Source of the DNA: Candidatus Kerfeldbacteria bacterium
GTDB lineage: Bacteria; Patescibacteriota; Patescibacteriia; SBBC01; CAIJZX01
Direction of reading: 5' to 3'
DNA length: 57,961 nucleotides
Assembly (NCBI GenBank): GCA_903825245.1
Contig: CAIJZX010000033.1
Span: 1 to 57,961 of the forward strand
In this document: positions 39,516 to 47,714 of the stretch, piece by piece
Numbering within the stretch: the first letter of the stretch is position 1
Layout: every line of letters begins with the position of its first letter
Translations under genes and position numbers: made by a program
Notes under the pieces: generated by a model
Told to the model about the DNA's origin: nothing
Seen by the model: the letters and a program-made list of their open reading frames with translations, nothing else
The model's database searches: none

Positions 39516-41549
39516 TTATGATGCCGGTAAAACGACACTTTGCCCGCCAGCTTTCGTATCGGTCGGTATATCCGTCGAGAGCGTCGCCACGCTTCCGGTC
39601 AGGGTACGAGTGGTATAGGAATCTGTCGCGGTCGCAGATGGCGTTTCGAGCAATACGGGCGTGGTGCCGATTTGCTCGGTCGTCGGTGTAATCGATACAT
39701 CGAAATGCGCCGTCAGTGCTGGCAATCGTCCGCCGGTTCCAGCCGGTAATACATTGAGCGTCCACTGCACCGTCCGCGTCACCGGGTCAAATGATAAATC
39801 ACCAGCATCTCGTGACAGATTTGTCCCCGGCCACATGACACTATTCGGCAACGTCGCTTTAACAATAAGTGTACTCGCGTCACTAGTCGTATTCGTCACT
39901 GTCCAATTCACCCTATAGACAGTTGTTTTGCCAACCATCGGCGGCAAAGCACCACTGCCAATCACCGCCCCAGTGCTATCATAGTAGCGAGCTTCGGCGG
40001 CAAAAGTCATAGCGGTGCCAATTTTTGTCACTACGACAGTATTCGGTTGAGCTGGTGAGGCAGAATTTGACGCGGCATCGGTCGATTGGAGAGAAATCGT
40101 GGCCGTGACGTGTTGATCGCGATCGGCATCCTGCACCATCGGGATCACCGCCAACACCGGCACGCTAAAACTCATAGTCGCAATTTGACCGGATTGTAAG
40201 TCAGCCAGCGCCGGTGCCTGTGTTTTATTCCACGATAGCGTCCTGCCCGTAATAACCGCTTGTCCATCATTCTGCAATTTCGTCATATCTAAACCCGCGC
40301 CATCGAGCGTCGTCGACACGACCACATTGGTTAGCTCAACGTCGCTGGTATTCGTTATTCGAATTGCATAGTTCAGCGTATCACCAGGCACAACCGAAAT
40401 CGGATCCGTACTGCCATTAACTGCCACCGATACCGAAACACCAGTTTTCACCAGTACGATATCCATTGCTTGCACGTCCTGTGGTTGAAGTGTGTTGGTA
40501 GTATCAGTGATTGCTACTTGTGCTTTTAGCGACGACGAATCACCCAAATTTCCAGCCAAACTACCGTTGATGGTAATTGTTCCATGCGCGCCTTGTTTGA
40601 GCGTCCCAATTTTCCATAACCCCGCTTGGCCGTTCGCCACCGGATTCGTGGACGTCACGGTCATACTCGTCGGGTAGGTTGCCTGCACCACCACGTTTAT
40701 CAGATCATGATCTGATGTATTCGTATACGTCACCGTCCATGTACTTGGCGTTGTTGGTGCTACTTGGGTTGGCCCGGTCAGCGCAATACCGAGACTTGAG
40801 GAACCAATTTTTGCTTGGGCTGTTGCTGTTTGTTGAAATTCGGAATTGAACGTTACCGGATGATACGTCAGTGTCGCTGAAAAACCACTCGACTCACCAA
40901 CGGCACCGATGAAAATACCGGTCACAGAAATTTTTCCAGCTTGGCCGCTCCGAATGGTACCGAGTGAAAACGCGTTATGGTAGTCTTGGCTAGCGTTTGG
41001 TGTCGACGATTGGAAGGTAAAACCGTCGGGATATTGAATCGTCACTTGCGCATTCGTAAGATCAACGGGTTCACCGTTCTGATATTCGACCACAATCGTG
41101 GTCGCACTACCCGAGGTAATTGATCCAATCGTTTGGAACTTCAGTTGAACGTTATTACCGGTAAATTTCTTCGTGCGATTAAAAAAGAAGAATCCGGCGA
41201 CGCTGACCGCAGCTAACAGCACGACCACCATAATCACTCTCCCCCACGGAAAACGACGTTTCGTTTTCGTTAAATGCTGCATGTCATTGGACGGCTCATG
41301 TCCTAACACCTCAGCTAACACTGGTGTCAGTGATGTATTCGGCTCATTTTTTTTCTTTGGTGTCTCGTCAATTATCTCGACCGGTACCTTTCGACCCTGG
41401 CCCGCTTCTTCACTATCTTCTTCATCCTGAACATCGGTCGTCTCACCGGTCTCTAAAGCAGCTACAAACTCCGCTACATCAGCAGCGTTATATTTACCTT
41501 TCGATGGTTTGGTTGTATTGTCGTTGGTTTCGTCTTTTGATTTGGCCAT
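39516..41549 (-). CDS. Single-TM surface protein with DUF11/CARDB-like repeats
   Basis: 677 residues. An acidic cytoplasmic region of about 100 residues, one TM helix (about 104-124), then four or five extracellular beta-sandwich repeats marked by phrases such as TWTVTYTNTSDHDLINVVVQATYP, LNYAIRITNTSDVELTNVVVS and RVNWTVTNTTSDASTLIVKATLP, the DUF11/CARDB pattern. Probably part of the cell-surface layer or an adhesion stalk; inverse topology (N-in) is unusual for such repeats. TACACT lies 8 nt before the start. Confidence 0.82.
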   Translation of the reverse strand: MAKSKDETNDNTTKPSKGKYNAADVAEFVAALETGETTDVQDEEDSEEAGQGRKVPVEIIDETPKKKNEPNTSLTPVLAEVLGHEPSNDMQHLTKTKRRFPWGRVIMVVVLLAAVSVAGFFFFNRTKKFTGNNVQLKFQTIGSITSGSATTIVVEYQNGEPVDLTNAQVTIQYPDGFTFQSSTPNASQDYHNAFSLGTIRSGQAGKISVTGIFIGAVGESSGFSATLTYHPVTFNSEFQQTATAQAKIGSSSLGIALTGPTQVAPTTPSTWTVTYTNTSDHDLINVVVQATYPTSMTVTSTNPVANGQAGLWKIGTLKQGAHGTITINGSLAGNLGDSSSLKAQVAITDTTNTLQPQDVQAMDIVLVKTGVSVSVAVNGSTDPISVVPGDTLNYAIRITNTSDVELTNVVVSTTLDGAGLDMTKLQNDGQAVITGRTLSWNKTQAPALADLQSGQIATMSFSVPVLAVIPMVQDADRDQHVTATISLQSTDAASNSASPAQPNTVVVTKIGTAMTFAAEARYYDSTGAVIGSGALPPMVGKTTVYRVNWTVTNTTSDASTLIVKATLPNSVMWPGTNLSRDAGDLSFDPVTRTVQWTLNVLPAGTGGRLPALTAHFDVSITPTTEQIGTTPVLLETPSATATDSYTTRTLTGSVATLSTDIPTDTKAGGQSVVLPAS

Positions 41550-41566
41550 ACGGTAGTAGTGTAGCG

Positions 41567-42322
41567 CTAGAGTGCCGGTTTTGGCAACTTCGTTGTCCGC
41601 ACGACGGTACGTAGGACGCGCTCGCTTTTCAATGGCCGATCGAGTGTATGGTGGACAAGCCGCTCGACGAGTTCGTGTGTTTGGCGAAACACCGCCCGAT
41701 CATTCTCTGGTTGACGGCCATCGCGTAAGAATGCCGTGGACGCTGAGGACAAACTCAGCGCTCCGTCGTGCGCTTCCTTGGTGTGTACAAATCCTTGCTG
41801 GGCGTCATACGATACCGCTTCATCACCGAGCGGCAAATGGCAAATACTGCAGGCATCCATCGCCGGTGCAAAACCCTCGTGAATCATAATTTGCAACGCG
41901 CGACGATTAAGCAGCAACCAGCGTTGACCGGATGTTAATTCTTGTTCATTTTCCATCATCAATAACATTTCCCGCACCTGCTCGTACAACTCCTCCGCCG
42001 GTTGATCGGGTTTCGTCACCGATTCAACCAATTCTAAAAACCACTGTGCCATAGTCATACCGACGACATCCTGTCGTAGGCCGGGAAATCGATGGAGAAT
42101 AATGCTGCCGGTCACTACGTCGGTGATCCGGCCGTCGGCTAGTGACAAATCCACTTCCATCATCGGCTCGAGTGAACCACCGAGTTTCGAGGCACTCTTT
42201 TTTGTACCGCGCGCGCGGACACGAAGTTGACCTTTCGCGGGTGTCAGAATGGTTAACATCCGATCGTGTTCACGTTCGGTTGTATGACGGAGAATTATTG
42301 CCTTGGTGCGAATGATAGCCAT
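41567..42322 (-). CDS. recO: DNA repair protein RecO
   Basis: 251 residues. N-terminal OB fold with TKAIILRHTTEREHDRMLTILTPAKGQLRVRARGTKKSASKLGG, typical RecO. The C-terminal helical part carries C-x-x-C (ACSICHLPLG), a half zinc site. RecO loads RecA on gapped DNA with RecR. It follows the NADAR-like gene by 1-2 nt. Confidence 0.93.
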   Translation of the reverse strand: MAIIRTKAIILRHTTEREHDRMLTILTPAKGQLRVRARGTKKSASKLGGSLEPMMEVDLSLADGRITDVVTGSIILHRFPGLRQDVVGMTMAQWFLELVESVTKPDQPAEELYEQVREMLLMMENEQELTSGQRWLLLNRRALQIMIHEGFAPAMDACSICHLPLGDEAVSYDAQQGFVHTKEAHDGALSLSSASTAFLRDGRQPENDRAVFRQTHELVERLVHHTLDRPLKSERVLRTVVRTTKLPKPAL

Positions 42323-42323
42323 A

Positions 42324-42785
42324 TTACCTCGTGTACTCTTCTCTTATTCGGGTGAGAATAGTACAAAATATATGCGATGGCAGACTGGTTTTCTCAGGTA
42401 TAAGATCAGGCACTTCGTGGACAAGAGCCACCCCTTGTGTCGCTATTAAACATTCTCTTGCTTCACTGTTTTGATCAAATTTCGCCCGTAGTGCTAATTC
42501 AATGTATTGATGTTCCTCGGATGACCCAAAAATCACCTGTCTGTCTTCCCACCATATATAGTCTCTTGACGAGAGCTTACCTATATTTTTCGCTTCACTT
42601 CCCCACGAAGCAAATGCTTGTTGGCGCCTTGGATCATTCTCGGGAAATGCAATCCCCTGAATATACCCCTCTACGCTTTCAAAGTGTTGGCTATTGAGTA
42701 TAAATGGAGAATGAGAAAAATTACTCAAAATCCTTGCCCGCGGATCTTCGGACTTACTATATATATTCAAGGTCTGAACTTCCAC
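42324..42785 (-). CDS. NADAR-family (YbiA-like) N-glycosidase-like protein
   Basis: 153 residues. RILSNFSHSPFILNSQHFESVEGYIQG and LALRAKFDQNSEARECLIATQGVALVHEVPD match the NADAR/YbiA pattern (LSNF...PF...F.SVEHYYQ and KF.QNP.LR..LL.T....LVE). Members cleave ADP-ribose or riboflavin-precursor N-glycosidic bonds; some reverse ADP-ribosylation in DarT-linked phage defence. No DarT gene is next to it. AT-rich, starting 5 nt after ileS. Confidence 0.7.
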   Translation of the reverse strand: MEVQTLNIYSKSEDPRARILSNFSHSPFILNSQHFESVEGYIQGIAFPENDPRRQQAFASWGSEAKNIGKLSSRDYIWWEDRQVIFGSSEEHQYIELALRAKFDQNSEARECLIATQGVALVHEVPDLIPEKTSLPSHIFCTILTRIREEYTR

Positions 42786-42790
42786 AAAAT

Positions 42791-45700
42791 TTAACTTTTG
42801 GTTAGTCCGATAGTTGTTTTCTCTCCCTCAATCTCAATTTCACCTTTCGTTACCGCGCCATCAATACTTGGTGTTACCGCCTTAGCGCGAACCTGCTGTA
42901 AGAATTCCTGAGCGAAATGTTCAATGACTTTTGCGGCGATACTTTTAGTCTGCACAAACGCGACAATTGTATCGCTCGGTTGCAATCCGGCAGTCTTTCG
43001 CAATGAATTGAATTCCCGCACCAAGTCGCGGAACAAACCCTCTTCTTTCAATTCGTCAGTGATAGTGATATCGAGCGCCATGCTATCCCCAGCTGCCCAC
43101 TCACTACCCGTTGGTAATACCATAGCTTGATGAAGTTCTTTTACATTCAGCTCATCGCACACAATTACATCAAGATCCGGACGTAATTGTTCGGTCGTTA
43201 CCACCTGACCGAGCGGTTGACGCACTTTCAATCCGGACTTTGCCCGCAGTGCATGTCCCTGTTCCACAACTTTTCGCGCTGCCGCCATATCGACGATGAG
43301 ATGTTCATCAACTTTTCCGGCAGTTGGCCATGTTTCCAGATGTACGGATTCCAATGATCCGCCGACTTGATGATACACATATTCAGCCAGGAATGGCGTA
43401 AATGGCGCCATCAGTTTCGTTAATTCATGAAGAACGTGTCTCAATGTGGCCGCAGCAATCGGCGCTTCGTCACCTTTAAATCGATCGCGTGAACGGCGGA
43501 CGTACCACGTCGATAAATCGGTAACGAAGGCAGCAATTGCACGTGCCGCGCCGGTAATATCATAACTTTCCAGTCGCTTCGTTACATCCTCAATCAACGC
43601 ATTCAACAAGGCTATGATCCATCTATCCAGAGGGTGTTTGCTATCGGTTCCCTCCTTTTTAAGGAGGGGCGCAGGGGTGGTTGGAGAAGTTAGTTTCCAA
43701 AAAGATAAAACATTCATCAAAATCATGAACGTCTTCTTGACGCCCTCATCAACGATTTTCGGATCGAAGTTTTTCGGATCCCACGGCTGATTCGTGGTGT
43801 ACATGAACCAACGCAAAGCGTCAGCACCGTGCTTGTCAAAAAGTTCATCAAGGTCACCGTAATTCTTCAACGACTTCGACAACTTCCGTCCTTTCGCATC
43901 ATTCAAGTGGCCGAGCACGACGACATTGGTGTACGCCGGCTTCTTCACCACTTTCGCTTTCTGCAATAACGTACTAATCGCAAGCATGGTATAGAACCAA
44001 CCGCGCGTTTGGTCGATCGCTTCGGAAATGTAGTCCGCCGGATACGCTTCGCCGTGGCCGACTTTGATTGTGTTCTCAAACGGATAGTGCCACTGCGCAA
44101 ACGGCATGGCGCCGGAATCAAACCAGGCATCGGCAACTTCCGGAGTCCGTCTCATCCGTCCTCCCTGCTTTGCGGGGAGGTGGCGCGTAGCGCCGGAGGG
44201 GCCAGCACACTTCGGGCAATCATATTCCAATCCATCCACGAACGGACGGTGCGGATCGAAGGAACCGTCGGGCTGTAACAAACCGCTATGAAAATGTAAT
44301 TCTTGTGGCTGGCCGTATAGCACATCTTCGAATCGCGTCAATGTCGGCACCGATTCGAGTGCTGTCGCCCACTGTGTTACGAGGATTGGATCGGCGTGGG
44401 TAACAATGACAATAGTTTTTCCTTCATACTTCGCATCGAGTTCTGACAAAAATGCAACCATCCGCGTTCGAATATCTTTCCAGGTTTCTCCGCCTTCCGG
44501 CGCATCATCAACGCGTTTTGCGCGATCACCGAACTGGGCATGGAACTCATCCAGCGTTTTTTCTTCAAAGAGTGGGCCGATGTGGTACTCATTAATGCGA
44601 GCGTCCTCAATGATGGGCAATGCCAATTCCTGAGCGTAAATTTCTGCCGTTTGTTTCGCCCGAGCAAATTGCGACGAGAACAACATGTCGACATGTGTCT
44701 TCTTCATTTTTTTTGCGCCCGACTGCGCTTCTTTCACGCCGGTTTCAGACAGCGGGTATTTTTCGGAATTTGTAAGTTCAGTATTTAGTATTTTCTTCAC
44801 GTTCAATACTGATTCGCCGTGTCGCACAAAAAAGTAACGATTTCGTGTCGGTAGTTTTTCCAGCAATTCCTGATACGATCCAAGGCATTCCTGATGTTTG
44901 CAATCCGAATTATTGCACTCCCAAATCGGAATTGGCGTCCCCCAGTAGCGCTCGCGGGAAATCGCCCAATCTTTCACCTCACGCAACCATTCGCCGAACC
45001 GGCCTTCCTTAATGTGGTTTGGATACCAATTAATCGTTTCATTATTCTTGATTAACTCATCACGAAGTTGCGACATTTGTATAAACCAAGAGGACCTAGC
45101 AAGGTATATCAATCTACTCTTGCATCTCCAACAAAAAGGATACTCGTGTTCAATTTCTTTTGTGAACCATAGCAACCTGCGTTTTTCTAAATCTTCAACA
45201 ATCTTTTTATTTGCCTGCTCGAATAACTCGCCTTCTCCTGGCGCACCCGGGTTCATTAGTCCTTGCTCATTAACCGATGAGCCAGCTAATAATCCATGAC
45301 CTTCTTTAAAGAGTGCAAAATCTTCCTCCCCGTGTGCAGGCGAAATATGTACTATTCCTGTACCTTCACTATCGCTTACGAAATTAGCTAGTAATACTCT
45401 AAAATTTCTTTCTGTAATTTTTTCTACTGAAACATTTCTGTTTGCAATTTGTTTAACTAACTCAGATTCATCCTCAAATTCATAGGCATGATTTGCACCA
45501 ACATAAAAATCTATATATAGTGGCTCATATTTTTTATTTTCTAGTTCTGATCCATGAAATTTTTCAATATGTTGAATAATTGCCTCTCCTTGTTGTAGGA
45601 AATAAAATTTGGATCCAACAGGACTAAACTTATCCTTGTAAACCTTTTCACTAAGGTAATACGTCCCATCTGGGATCTGATCGTAGTTCTTTATTGTAAC

Positions 45701-46423
45701 TTTGACGTATGTAATATTTTTGTTAACGGCTAATGCGGCATTGGAAGGTAGAGTCCAAGGCGTTGTAGTCCAAACAAGGAAAAAGGTGTCTTTCTCGTCT
45801 TTAACTGGAATTCTAATAAAAACCGACTCGTCCTTTACGGTCTGATACCCTTGAGCTAGCTCATGTGATGAAAGTCCAGTTCCACATCTCCAGCAATATG
45901 GAGATACCCTGGTTGCTTGTGTGAGCAATTTATTATCCCAGGCTTGTTTAAAAATCCACCACAAGCTCTCGATATATTCCGGTTCGTACGTGATGTACGG
46001 ATGTTCCGTGTCGAGCCAAAAGCCGACACGCTCGGTCATCTTCTCCCACAAATCTTTATATTTCCAAACTGAGGCTTTCGCCTTGGCATTAAACTTGGCG
46101 ATGCCGTACTCTTCAATATCTTTCTTACCCGACAATCCAAGTTCTTTTTCTACCTCAAGTTCAACTGGTAAGCCCTGCGTATCCCAACCAGCTTTGCGAT
46201 CGACATGAAACCCCTGCATGGTTTTAAACCGCGGGATAATGTCCTTAAAGGCGCGGGTTTCAACATGGCCGATGTGGGGAATGCCGTTTGCCGTCGGCGG
46301 GCCATCGAAAAACACAAACCGCCCGCGCGGCGAGTCCTTGGCGAGGGTTTTTTTGAAGATGTCCTTTGCTTTCCACTGCTTCAGGATCTCTTCTTCGAGT
46401 TCGGGAAATTTTGGGATGGCCAT
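42791..46423 (-). CDS. ileS: Isoleucyl-tRNA synthetase with inserted histidine-phosphatase domain and two palindromic in-frame insertions
   Basis: 1210 residues against about 1040 for its type. HIGH is at residues 50-53 (PHIGH) and the KMSKS-like GRKLSKSLKN near 846. Between the CNNSDCKHQEC zinc-like segment and LHFHSG...HRPFVDGLEYDCPKC lies a full phosphoglycerate-mutase-type domain of about 170 residues (about 528-700): FVRHGES, FSSQFARAKQTAEI, EGGETW and VTHAD, so all catalytic residues (two His, Arg, Glu) look intact. Two palindromic repeats are inserted in frame: 44159-44202 (adds PSGATRHLPAKQGG between CPKC and RMRRTPEVADAWFDSG) and 43649-43682 (adds TPAPLLKKEG in a linker). Charges tRNA-Ile; the phosphatase role is unknown. 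Confidence 0.95.
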   Translation of the reverse strand: MAIPKFPELEEEILKQWKAKDIFKKTLAKDSPRGRFVFFDGPPTANGIPHIGHVETRAFKDIIPRFKTMQGFHVDRKAGWDTQGLPVELEVEKELGLSGKKDIEEYGIAKFNAKAKASVWKYKDLWEKMTERVGFWLDTEHPYITYEPEYIESLWWIFKQAWDNKLLTQATRVSPYCWRCGTGLSSHELAQGYQTVKDESVFIRIPVKDEKDTFFLVWTTTPWTLPSNAALAVNKNITYVKVTIKNYDQIPDGTYYLSEKVYKDKFSPVGSKFYFLQQGEAIIQHIEKFHGSELENKKYEPLYIDFYVGANHAYEFEDESELVKQIANRNVSVEKITERNFRVLLANFVSDSEGTGIVHISPAHGEEDFALFKEGHGLLAGSSVNEQGLMNPGAPGEGELFEQANKKIVEDLEKRRLLWFTKEIEHEYPFCWRCKSRLIYLARSSWFIQMSQLRDELIKNNETINWYPNHIKEGRFGEWLREVKDWAISRERYWGTPIPIWECNNSDCKHQECLGSYQELLEKLPTRNRYFFVRHGESVLNVKKILNTELTNSEKYPLSETGVKEAQSGAKKMKKTHVDMLFSSQFARAKQTAEIYAQELALPIIEDARINEYHIGPLFEEKTLDEFHAQFGDRAKRVDDAPEGGETWKDIRTRMVAFLSELDAKYEGKTIVIVTHADPILVTQWATALESVPTLTRFEDVLYGQPQELHFHSGLLQPDGSFDPHRPFVDGLEYDCPKCAGPSGATRHLPAKQGGRMRRTPEVADAWFDSGAMPFAQWHYPFENTIKVGHGEAYPADYISEAIDQTRGWFYTMLAISTLLQKAKVVKKPAYTNVVVLGHLNDAKGRKLSKSLKNYGDLDELFDKHGADALRWFMYTTNQPWDPKNFDPKIVDEGVKKTFMILMNVLSFWKLTSPTTPAPLLKKEGTDSKHPLDRWIIALLNALIEDVTKRLESYDITGAARAIAAFVTDLSTWYVRRSRDRFKGDEAPIAAATLRHVLHELTKLMAPFTPFLAEYVYHQVGGSLESVHLETWPTAGKVDEHLIVDMAAARKVVEQGHALRAKSGLKVRQPLGQVVTTEQLRPDLDVIVCDELNVKELHQAMVLPTGSEWAAGDSMALDITITDELKEEGLFRDLVREFNSLRKTAGLQPSDTIVAFVQTKSIAAKVIEHFAQEFLQQVRAKAVTPSIDGAVTKGEIEIEGEKTTIGLTKS
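43649..43682. repeat. Palindromic repeat inserted in frame in ileS (linker)
   Basis: CCCTCCTTTTTAAGGAGGGG plus GCGCAGGGGTGG. On the coding strand it reads TPAPLLKKEG and keeps the frame. A truncated member of the double-hairpin family: stem 1 and tail, stem 2 reduced. Confidence 0.8.
44159..44202. repeat. Palindromic repeat inserted in frame in ileS (beside the zinc ribbon)
   Basis: CCTCCC-tgctttgc-GGGGAGG, then GGCGC-gta-GCGCC and GGAGGGG. It adds about 14 residues between the CPKC pair and the conserved RMRRTPEV segment without shifting the frame. Confidence 0.85.
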
Positions 46424-46483
46424 AAAGTAGCGATATATCAGATCGCGTAGAGAGTGTAGCCTGTTTCAGCGATTGAGGTCAAT

Positions 46484-46519
46484 ACCACCTCCCAGCCCTC
46501 CTGAATTCAGGAGGGCCAC
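46484..46519. repeat. Palindromic repeat copy downstream of ileS start and the second DUF559 gene
   Basis: ACCACCTCCCAG followed by the perfect 20-bp palindrome CCCTCCTGAATTCAGGAGGG (46496-46515) and CCAC. Lies between ileS and the second DUF559 gene. Confidence 0.75.
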
Positions 46520-46570
46520 AAATACTGCTGTTACGCTTTGTGCACATCACATTTTTTCCCTAATGACAAA

Positions 46571-47023
46571 CTATTTCGCAGGGTTCTCCTCCTCAATTGA
46601 GGAGGAGTGAGAGGCAGTGGGATGGGTGGGATGACGAGCGGTGCTGGCAATTTTTCCTAATGTTTCCAGAACCCCCTCAATATCGCACATCACTTCATCA
46701 TTTTTAAATCGCACGATGTGTATATACATAGAATCCAGCCATTCGGTTCGAAAGTCATCATGTTGTTGCTGGGCAGAAAAACTATGCCCTGCACCATCAA
46801 GTTCGATCCCTAAACGTAATTCCGGACAATAAAAATCTAACACATAATTTCCTACACTGTACTGCCGACGAAACTTTAGGCCTAGAAATCTGCGAGCGCG
46901 TAAATACTCCCAAAGAACCGATTCTGGTCGAGTCGAAGCACGTCGTAAAAATCGACGTTGTTCAAGATGCATATTGAGTGACCGAATACGAGGCATAATG
47001 TTCGTTGCATTATGCCAAACCAC
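46571..47023 (-). CDS. DUF559 endonuclease-like protein with a repeat-encoded tail
   Basis: 150 residues. RRASTRPESVLWEYLRARRFLGLKFRRQYSVGNYVLDFYCPELRLGIELDGAGH is the DUF559 core with the same nuclease-like residues as the 10515 gene. The start could also be ATG 46996 or 46972. The last 20 or so residues (HPTASHSSSIEEENPAK) are encoded by a palindromic repeat at 46586-46630, so a repeat is fused to the gene's 3' end. The gene lies between repeats and the start of ileS. Confidence 0.85.
   Translation of the reverse strand: MVWHNATNIMPRIRSLNMHLEQRRFLRRASTRPESVLWEYLRARRFLGLKFRRQYSVGNYVLDFYCPELRLGIELDGAGHSFSAQQQHDDFRTEWLDSMYIHIVRFKNDEVMCDIEGVLETLGKIASTARHPTHPTASHSSSIEEENPAK
46586..46630. repeat. 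Palindromic repeat forming the end of the second DUF559 gene
   Basis: A perfect 22-bp palindrome at 46586-46607 (arms CTCCTCCTCAA/TTGAGGAGGAG) followed by a G-rich tail. On the coding strand it encodes the Ser/Glu-rich C-terminus. Confidence 0.75.
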
Positions 47024-47059
47024 ACAATAATTCTAAATTAAACGGAATATGTATTTCTG

Positions 47060-47341
47060 TCAACCCACAAACGAAATAAGAAAAACCCTACGTGGCACGA
47101 TGGTCAGCAGGGTGCGACGCTTGATGCGAAGGAGTGCGGTTTTTCCGCAAACCTTTGATTGTGATCTCGAGGAACACGCCCGCGATCGCCAGAACAGCAC
47201 CGACAAAAAAACCTGGAAAAAAATCAGGAATCCGTTCCGATACGCCATCGCCAAGCATCGATCAATGATCGGATCGAACGGCTTCAGCACCAGGCAAGCC
47301 GCAGGCAACAGCACAATCGGCACGAAAGATCGGAGTTTCAT
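47060..47341 (-). CDS. Small hydrophobic cassette protein
   Basis: 93 residues from ATG 47341 with GGAGG 6 nt upstream (MKLRSFVPIVLLPAACLVLKPFDP); hydrophobic segments at about 5-20 and 34-52, then a basic tail with three Cys. The possible terminator stem ACCCT...AGGGTTTTTC overlaps the last codons, so the true end may differ from TGA at 47060-47062. Unknown family. Confidence 0.5.
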   Translation of the reverse strand: MKLRSFVPIVLLPAACLVLKPFDPIIDRCLAMAYRNGFLIFFQVFLSVLFWRSRACSSRSQSKVCGKTALLRIKRRTLLTIVPRRVFLISFVG

Positions 47342-47391
47342 TTTTGCCTCCGGAGGTTGGAAGCATTTAGGCACGCCAAGCAATTTCCTGT

Positions 47392-47420
47392 ACCCTAGCG
47401 CGATACCCACAGGGCGTCAA
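47392..47420 (-). promoter_or_regulatory. Promoter of the 47060 cassette gene
   Basis: On the minus strand TTGACG (47420-47415), 17-nt spacer, TAGGGT (47397-47392). The -35 shares its first base with the inverted repeat at 47420-47496. Confidence 0.6.
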
Positions 47421-47496
47421 CCCCGTTAGAGCGCCCGAGAAAAATCGTAATAACAAGAACTTCAATATCATTATTTTTGCCCCGCTCTAACGGGGT
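47420..47496. repeat. Long inverted repeat after yggU (14-bp arms)
   Basis: ACCCCGTTAGAGCG (47420-47433) is the inverse of 47483-47496, 49-nt AT-rich loop. The right arm overlaps the yggU stop codon, the left arm the -35 of the next transcription unit. Same geometry as the repeat at 55095-55161. Confidence 0.8.
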
Positions 47497-47714
47497 CAAG
47501 GACGACGAATCACTTTCAAGCGACTCGTTACTCCACGAACAATACTGAGTTGCGATTTTGATAGTTTCCAGTGTTCTGCTAGAAGCTGAATAACGGCATT
47601 ATTTGCCTTGCCATCATCCGCCGGAGCTGTAACATGCACCACAATTCTACCGTCACGTTCGGTGACAGCGTTCCGCTTTGCCCGCGGTGTTACCTTAACG
47701 TTGACCAGCGACAC
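47496..47714 (-). CDS. DUF167/YggU-family protein
   Basis: 72 residues: VNVKVTPRAKRNAV, VHVTAPADDGKANNAVIQLLAEHW and SQLSIVRGVTSRLKVI are the YggU family hallmarks. Small conserved protein of unknown function. Overlaps the end of the GT4 gene by 20 nt. Confidence 0.88.
   Translation of the reverse strand: MSLVNVKVTPRAKRNAVTERDGRIVVHVTAPADDGKANNAVIQLLAEHWKLSKSQLSIVRGVTSRLKVIRRP

Noticed and set aside
47060-47410. Start of the small hydrophobic gene at 47410
   Set aside because: GGAGG precedes ATG 47341; the longer version would begin ahead of the leader and has no ribosome site.
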